A DNA stretch of 9,866 nt from Lachnospiraceae bacterium (GTDB lineage: Bacteria; Bacillota_A; Clostridia; Lachnospirales; Lachnospiraceae), in assembly GCA_024689605.1 (NCBI GenBank), contig JAILDD010000226.1:1-9866 (forward strand), given 5' to 3'. Under the pieces are notes generated by a model, which saw only the letters and a list, made by a program, of their open reading frames with translations, did no database searches and had not been told where the DNA came from. Below, one piece after another: positions 7,321 to 9,866 of this stretch (positions are counted from its first letter, which is position 1; every line of letters begins with the position of its first letter). A program made the position numbers and the translations under genes.

Positions 7321-8301
7321 GTGAATGAAAAAATAGAAGTAAGTGTTTTGTGTCTTGTATATAATCAGGAAAAGAGTCTAAGAAAATGTCTAGACCGAAT
7401 CATTGGGCAGAAGACATCTTTTTTATATGAGATATTGGTATATGATGATGTGTCTTCAGACAGATCGCGGGAAATAATAGATGGGTATGCAAGTAAATAT
7501 CCGAGTCTGATAAGACCGGTTTATCCAAAAGAAAATCAGATGCAAAAAAAAGTGAATCTTGAGGATGATATTCTGTTTCCTCTTACGCGAGGGAGGTATA
7601 TTGCTTTTTGCGAAGGTGATGATTATTGGACAGATCCTTATAAATTGCAAAAACAGTATCTTCATATGGAACGGAATCCATCCTGCTCTATGTGTGCCCA
7701 TAATACTCATATTTATGACATTTGTGCCGGAAAATATGTCGGAAGATACCATGACTGGAAAAGCGTCCATAGGATGACAGCTTATGATGCTATTTTAGAC
7801 CTAAAAGTACATACATCTTCATATTTCATACTAAGACAGGCTTTCCAGTTTCCACCGAAACTTCCCTTTGTGTGGTGGTGCAGCGATTATACCAGACTGC
7901 TTTGTGCTTTTGTCCGTGGGTATGTGGATGTGCTTCCGGATTTTATGTCAGTTTATAACTGGAATAATGTTAACGGCGTGACACATACATATTATGATCT
8001 TGAACAGAAAAATGAGCATATCAGAGAATTGAACAGGTTTTTAAATGCATATAACAGATTTACAGATTATCGTTTTGCCAGAGAAATATCCTGCAGACTT
8101 AAGATAGAACATCTTATCATGAGAAAGACCTCGTTTATGCTGAATATGGTAAGAGACGGAAGGATGACATACAACAGTAAAAAATGCAGATTTAAGCCAG
8201 AAAGAGGACTGTGGTTTATGATTCTTATGTACAGCCCGATAAGTGAAAAATTCTTTTTTAATGTATACAGGACATTAGAAGAAATATATCATCCAGGGTG
8301 A
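7321..8301 (+). CDS. family 2 glycosyltransferase with EGDDYW motif
   Basis: A 326-residue GT-A glycosyltransferase of the surface-polysaccharide type. The first 120 residues carry the fold: SVLCLVYNQEKSLRKCLDRI, QKTSFLYEILVYDDVSSD (30-47), and the metal/nucleotide site EGDDYWTDPYKLQ (98-110), which is strongly typical of this subfamily. The rest, including KLPFVWWCSDY near 180-190, is variable and likely decides the acceptor. The start is GTG 7321, with GAGGAT at 7307-7312 8 nt upstream. The nearby ATG at 7325 is in another frame and ends at once. It is the last gene of the rightward operon, 19 bp after the first glycosyltransferase. It ends in a 13-bp overlap with the convergent polymerase gene, 2 bp before a terminator stem. 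The sugar added is unknown. Confidence 0.92.
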   Translation: MNEKIEVSVLCLVYNQEKSLRKCLDRIIGQKTSFLYEILVYDDVSSDRSREIIDGYASKYPSLIRPVYPKENQMQKKVNLEDDILFPLTRGRYIAFCEGDDYWTDPYKLQKQYLHMERNPSCSMCAHNTHIYDICAGKYVGRYHDWKSVHRMTAYDAILDLKVHTSSYFILRQAFQFPPKLPFVWWCSDYTRLLCAFVRGYVDVLPDFMSVYNWNNVNGVTHTYYDLEQKNEHIRELNRFLNAYNRFTDYRFAREISCRLKIEHLIMRKTSFMLNMVRDGRMTYNSKKCRFKPERGLWFMILMYSPISEKFFFNVYRTLEEIYHPG

Positions 8302-9581
8302 TCGGAGGATGAAGAATCTGCATCCTCTTTTGAATTATAAAGGGTGTCAAGATTGGCAAATGCCAGCACTAAAAAGGTGTTGTACGCTACTTCAATGATG
8401 TGATGTTCTATCATGAGATCAAAGGCAATGATTGCCATAAGGAATACTCCGAAATAGTTCTTTCTTTTCATCAGCCGGATAACGATCCATGTAAGTAATG
8501 CCATAATGATTACAAAAGCCACTATTCCGTACATTGCATATATTCTAGTATAGGAACAGTCAACCCAGAAATAGTAATCCGGCGTTTCACCATTCCAGCC
8601 GAGTCCGACCTGGAGAAAATCTGTTCCAAACCACGAAAAAGGAAAGTTTTTTAACAGCAGGTAGTTTGTACGGATCCGATTCTCCAGGGAATAATATTTG
8701 TTATACCAGATATTGGGATCATCTTTATAAAGAATTGCCCATATGAACTGTATAGTTGCACAAACAATATAGGAAGAGACCGTAAGTATATTCCATACTA
8801 TGAGAATTCTTTTAGGAACAGTTATCTTCTTATAATTGAAAATGGCTACAAAAATGCATCCTATCAAAGAAAGGATCACGCATACGGCGGATATCTGGCC
8901 GTCCACAAAAATAATATTTAAGGCAGTCAGAAAAATGATGGCCAGATATTCTGGGATTTTTAACTTTCCGCGTTTTATGAACATATATAAAAAGATTAGG
9001 AACATAGCATGGGATGCGAGGTTTGTGCAGTAGTTCATGCCGAAAGCGTGTCGATTCCGCATGCCTTCGCCTGGCCGCTGCCATACCAAGTCATCAATGA
9101 CGCCTACCTGGGACAGGATAAAGGATATTCCGATTACTGATGCACCGATGATAAGTGATATGTTTATTATTTTTTTTATGTCACGGTTTGCACAGGCAAC
9201 GATAACCAGGAAGGCATAGGAAACGGGCCATTCCAGGCTGGAACGCCAGTACAGTGCATAAAACCAGCCTATGAAAAGTAGTGATGTGAGGATGATGCGA
9301 TTACGTCTGCCTCTTACTTCACAGAAAACAGTATAGATGGCTGGAAATATGATGAGATATCTAAGATTCAGTATGCCATAAAACAGTATTTCCACGACCT
9401 GAAGAGGAAAATTTGACAGTACGGACAAGATGAGATTTTGAAACGGAATGAAGAGCATTGATGATGTGAGATATTCGTAAAAAAAACCAATCGCAAAGAA
9501 CACATAGAACATTTTTTCCATAGGCTTGCGGTAGGAATCAAGTTTTTGCTCTAATTCAGTTTTAAGTGATTCTTGCCTCAA
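8289..9581 (-). CDS. Wzy-type polysaccharide polymerase (O-antigen polymerase-like), 430 aa from preferred TTG start
   Basis: A polytopic membrane protein with about 12 predicted helices and one large outside loop between the tenth and eleventh. The loop (about residues 330-388 counted from a GTG at 9713) holds LENRIRTNYLLLKNFPF and WFGTD and is followed by CSYTRIYAMYGI. This layout matches polymerases that join lipid-linked repeat units on the outer membrane face. HAFGMNYCTNLASH (222-235) and VDGQISA (270-276) also fit. The frame extends back to GTG 9713 (474 aa), but I prefer TTG 9581: AAAAGGA lies 6 nt upstream, and the extra 44 residues would be encoded by an inverted repeat and by sequence upstream of the likely transcription start. 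ATG 9521 is a third choice without a ribosome site. The membrane region begins only at about residue 69, so no domain is lost with the shorter start. It is convergent to the operon it presumably serves. Primary sequence in this family is poorly conserved. Confidence 0.85.
   Translation of the reverse strand: MRQESLKTELEQKLDSYRKPMEKMFYVFFAIGFFYEYLTSSMLFIPFQNLILSVLSNFPLQVVEILFYGILNLRYLIIFPAIYTVFCEVRGRRNRIILTSLLFIGWFYALYWRSSLEWPVSYAFLVIVACANRDIKKIINISLIIGASVIGISFILSQVGVIDDLVWQRPGEGMRNRHAFGMNYCTNLASHAMFLIFLYMFIKRGKLKIPEYLAIIFLTALNIIFVDGQISAVCVILSLIGCIFVAIFNYKKITVPKRILIVWNILTVSSYIVCATIQFIWAILYKDDPNIWYNKYYSLENRIRTNYLLLKNFPFSWFGTDFLQVGLGWNGETPDYYFWVDCSYTRIYAMYGIVAFVIIMALLTWIVIRLMKRKNYFGVFLMAIIAFDLMIEHHIIEVAYNTFLVLAFANLDTLYNSKEDADSSSSDHPG
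8304..8331 (+). terminator. intrinsic terminator of the polysaccharide operon, inside the convergent gene
   Basis: GAGGATG (8305-8311) pairs perfectly with CATCCTC (8321-8327) around a 9-nt loop, with an outer G-T pair at 8304/8328. TTTT (8328-8331) follows on the plus strand. It begins 2 bp after the stop of the last glycosyltransferase. The same bases encode the Ser/Asp-rich tail of the minus-strand polymerase (residues about 457-470 by the longest reading). Confidence 0.72.
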
Positions 9582-9587
9582 TTGAAA

Positions 9588-9594
9588 TCCTTTT
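9588..9594 (-). promoter_or_regulatory. ribosome binding site deciding the polymerase start
   Basis: On the minus strand AAAAGGA is followed by 6 nt and then TTG (9581-9579) in the polymerase frame. Neither GTG 9713 nor ATG 9521 has a comparable site. Confidence 0.55.
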
Positions 9595-9608
9595 GAAGTG
9601 TATTTTTT

Positions 9609-9682
9609 GTAACTGTTCCTAACACAGCGTTTATTTAATTCGGCGGCCGCAATTAATGGTTTTTCGCACTGTGAATAGTTAC
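9609..9682. repeat. nested imperfect inverted repeat (74 bp) in the polymerase leader
   Basis: The outer arms GTAACTGTTC (9609-9618) and GAATAGTTAC (9673-9682) pair with one G-T. Inside, ACAG (9624-9627) pairs with CTGT (9669-9672) and CG (9628-9629) with CG (9665-9666). TTAATT (9635-9640) pairs with AATTAA (9651-9656), and the centre is the palindrome GCGGCCGC (9643-9650). This looks like a REP- or MITE-like palindromic element or a leader structure. Copy number cannot be seen from one window. Confidence 0.55.
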
Positions 9683-9689
9683 TGTCCCT

Positions 9690-9718
9690 AATATACCATA
9701 ATTGCAAGCACACGTCAT
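9690..9718 (-). promoter_or_regulatory. candidate promoter of the polymerase gene
   Basis: On the minus strand the -35 ATGACG (9718-9713) is followed by a 17-bp spacer and TATATT (9695-9690), with an extended TGG before it (9698-9696). A start near 9683 falls just before the inverted repeat, leaving a leader of about 100 nt before the TTG at 9581. Confidence 0.5.
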
Positions 9719-9742
9719 CTGTGGAATTGCCAGTTTTATACG

Positions 9743-9771
9743 TTAAAACAGTTCGTTCGATACATTATAAT
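9743..9771 (+). promoter_or_regulatory. possible second rightward promoter in the divergent region
   Basis: TTAAAA (9743-9748), a 17-bp spacer and TATAAT (9766-9771) read on the plus strand. The -10 is part of the symmetric ATTATAAT (9764-9771), so a minus-strand -10 also exists here, but its -35 position (GTAAAC) is poor. Confidence 0.3.
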
Positions 9772-9798
9772 GGTTAGAGAGCTTTAGTTTACTTTTTG

Positions 9799-9828
9799 TT
9801 GCGTTTTTTCTTGCAATAATGCTATAAT
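9799..9828 (+). promoter_or_regulatory. strong extended -10 promoter reading out of the window
   Basis: TGCTATAAT at 9820-9828 is a full extended -10 with a perfect TATAAT. TTGCGT at 9799-9804 serves as -35 at 18 bp, and T-rich tracts precede it. A start near 9835 would drive a gene to the right of position 9866. No start codon with a ribosome site is visible before the edge, so the leader continues outside the window. Confidence 0.6.
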
Positions 9829-9866
9829 ACAGCCGTTGTCAAGTTTTGGCATAGATAAGTACAGGG

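Noticed and set aside
7325..7336. ATG at 7325 as the start of the second glycosyltransferase
   Set aside because: It is out of frame and meets a stop after two codons; GTG 7321 is in frame and has a ribosome site.
9643..9650. GCGGCCGC as a cloning-vector junction
   Set aside because: It sits at the centre of a natural-looking nested palindrome in a continuous AT-rich region, with no vector or linker sequence around it.
9609..9682. Inverted repeats flanking a possible invertible promoter switch
   Set aside because: Only 54 bp lie between the arms, no convincing promoter is inside, the arms are imperfect, and no invertase gene is in view. The wider CTTGCAAT pair (9688-9830) is also only 17/21 alike and its promoters lie within the repeats.
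9829..9866. Start of a riboswitch or T-box leader at the right edge
   Set aside because: Only about 30 nt of the putative transcript are in view, too little to recognise any class.

Overview
The window looks like chromosomal DNA of an anaerobic Clostridia-type Firmicute, most likely Lachnospiraceae (Butyrivibrio/Roseburia-like). I infer this from the protein types (a Firmicute RecN head, a short-form GlgA, an RqcH/FbpA protein of bacterial NFACT type), purine-rich Shine-Dalgarno sites, GTG/TTG starts and heavy ATA/AGG codon use. The genus is not certain.

Layout. Positions 2-676 hold the 3' part of recN (DNA repair). After a 177-bp gap with a candidate promoter and a small leader hairpin comes glgA, glycogen synthase (854-2308), closed by a clear intrinsic terminator (2346-2376). 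Next is a tightly packed rightward operon: rqcH (ribosome-associated quality control, 2453-4240), a monotopic phosphoglycosyl transferase overlapping it by 8 bp (4233-4949), a Wzx-type flippase (4972-6411) and two family-2 glycosyltransferases (6417-7301 and 7321-8301). A terminator at 8304-8331 ends the operon. A Wzy-type polysaccharide polymerase lies convergently on the minus strand (about 9581 down to 8289) and overlaps the last glycosyltransferase by 13 bp. The right end (9582-9866) is a divergent promoter region with a nested inverted repeat and a strong promoter reading out of the window.

How the genes work together. The last five genes form a compact Wzx/Wzy-dependent surface-polysaccharide set. 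The phosphoglycosyl transferase loads the first sugar phosphate on undecaprenyl phosphate, the two GT2 enzymes extend it, the flippase moves the lipid-linked unit outward, and the polymerase joins units. With two glycosyltransferases in view the unit would have at least three sugars, but the locus may continue beyond the window. The housekeeping part (recN, glgA, rqcH) is richer in GC than the later genes: hand counts of single 60-base stretches gave 32/60 at 3361-3420 and 21/60 at 7501-7560, in keeping with an accessory polysaccharide locus attached behind rqcH.

I see no tRNA, rRNA, CRISPR array or insertion sequence. The least ordinary parts are the wzy leader and divergent promoter region, the tail-to-tail overlap at 8289-8331, the glgA leader, and the coupling of a ribosome rescue gene to a polysaccharide operon.
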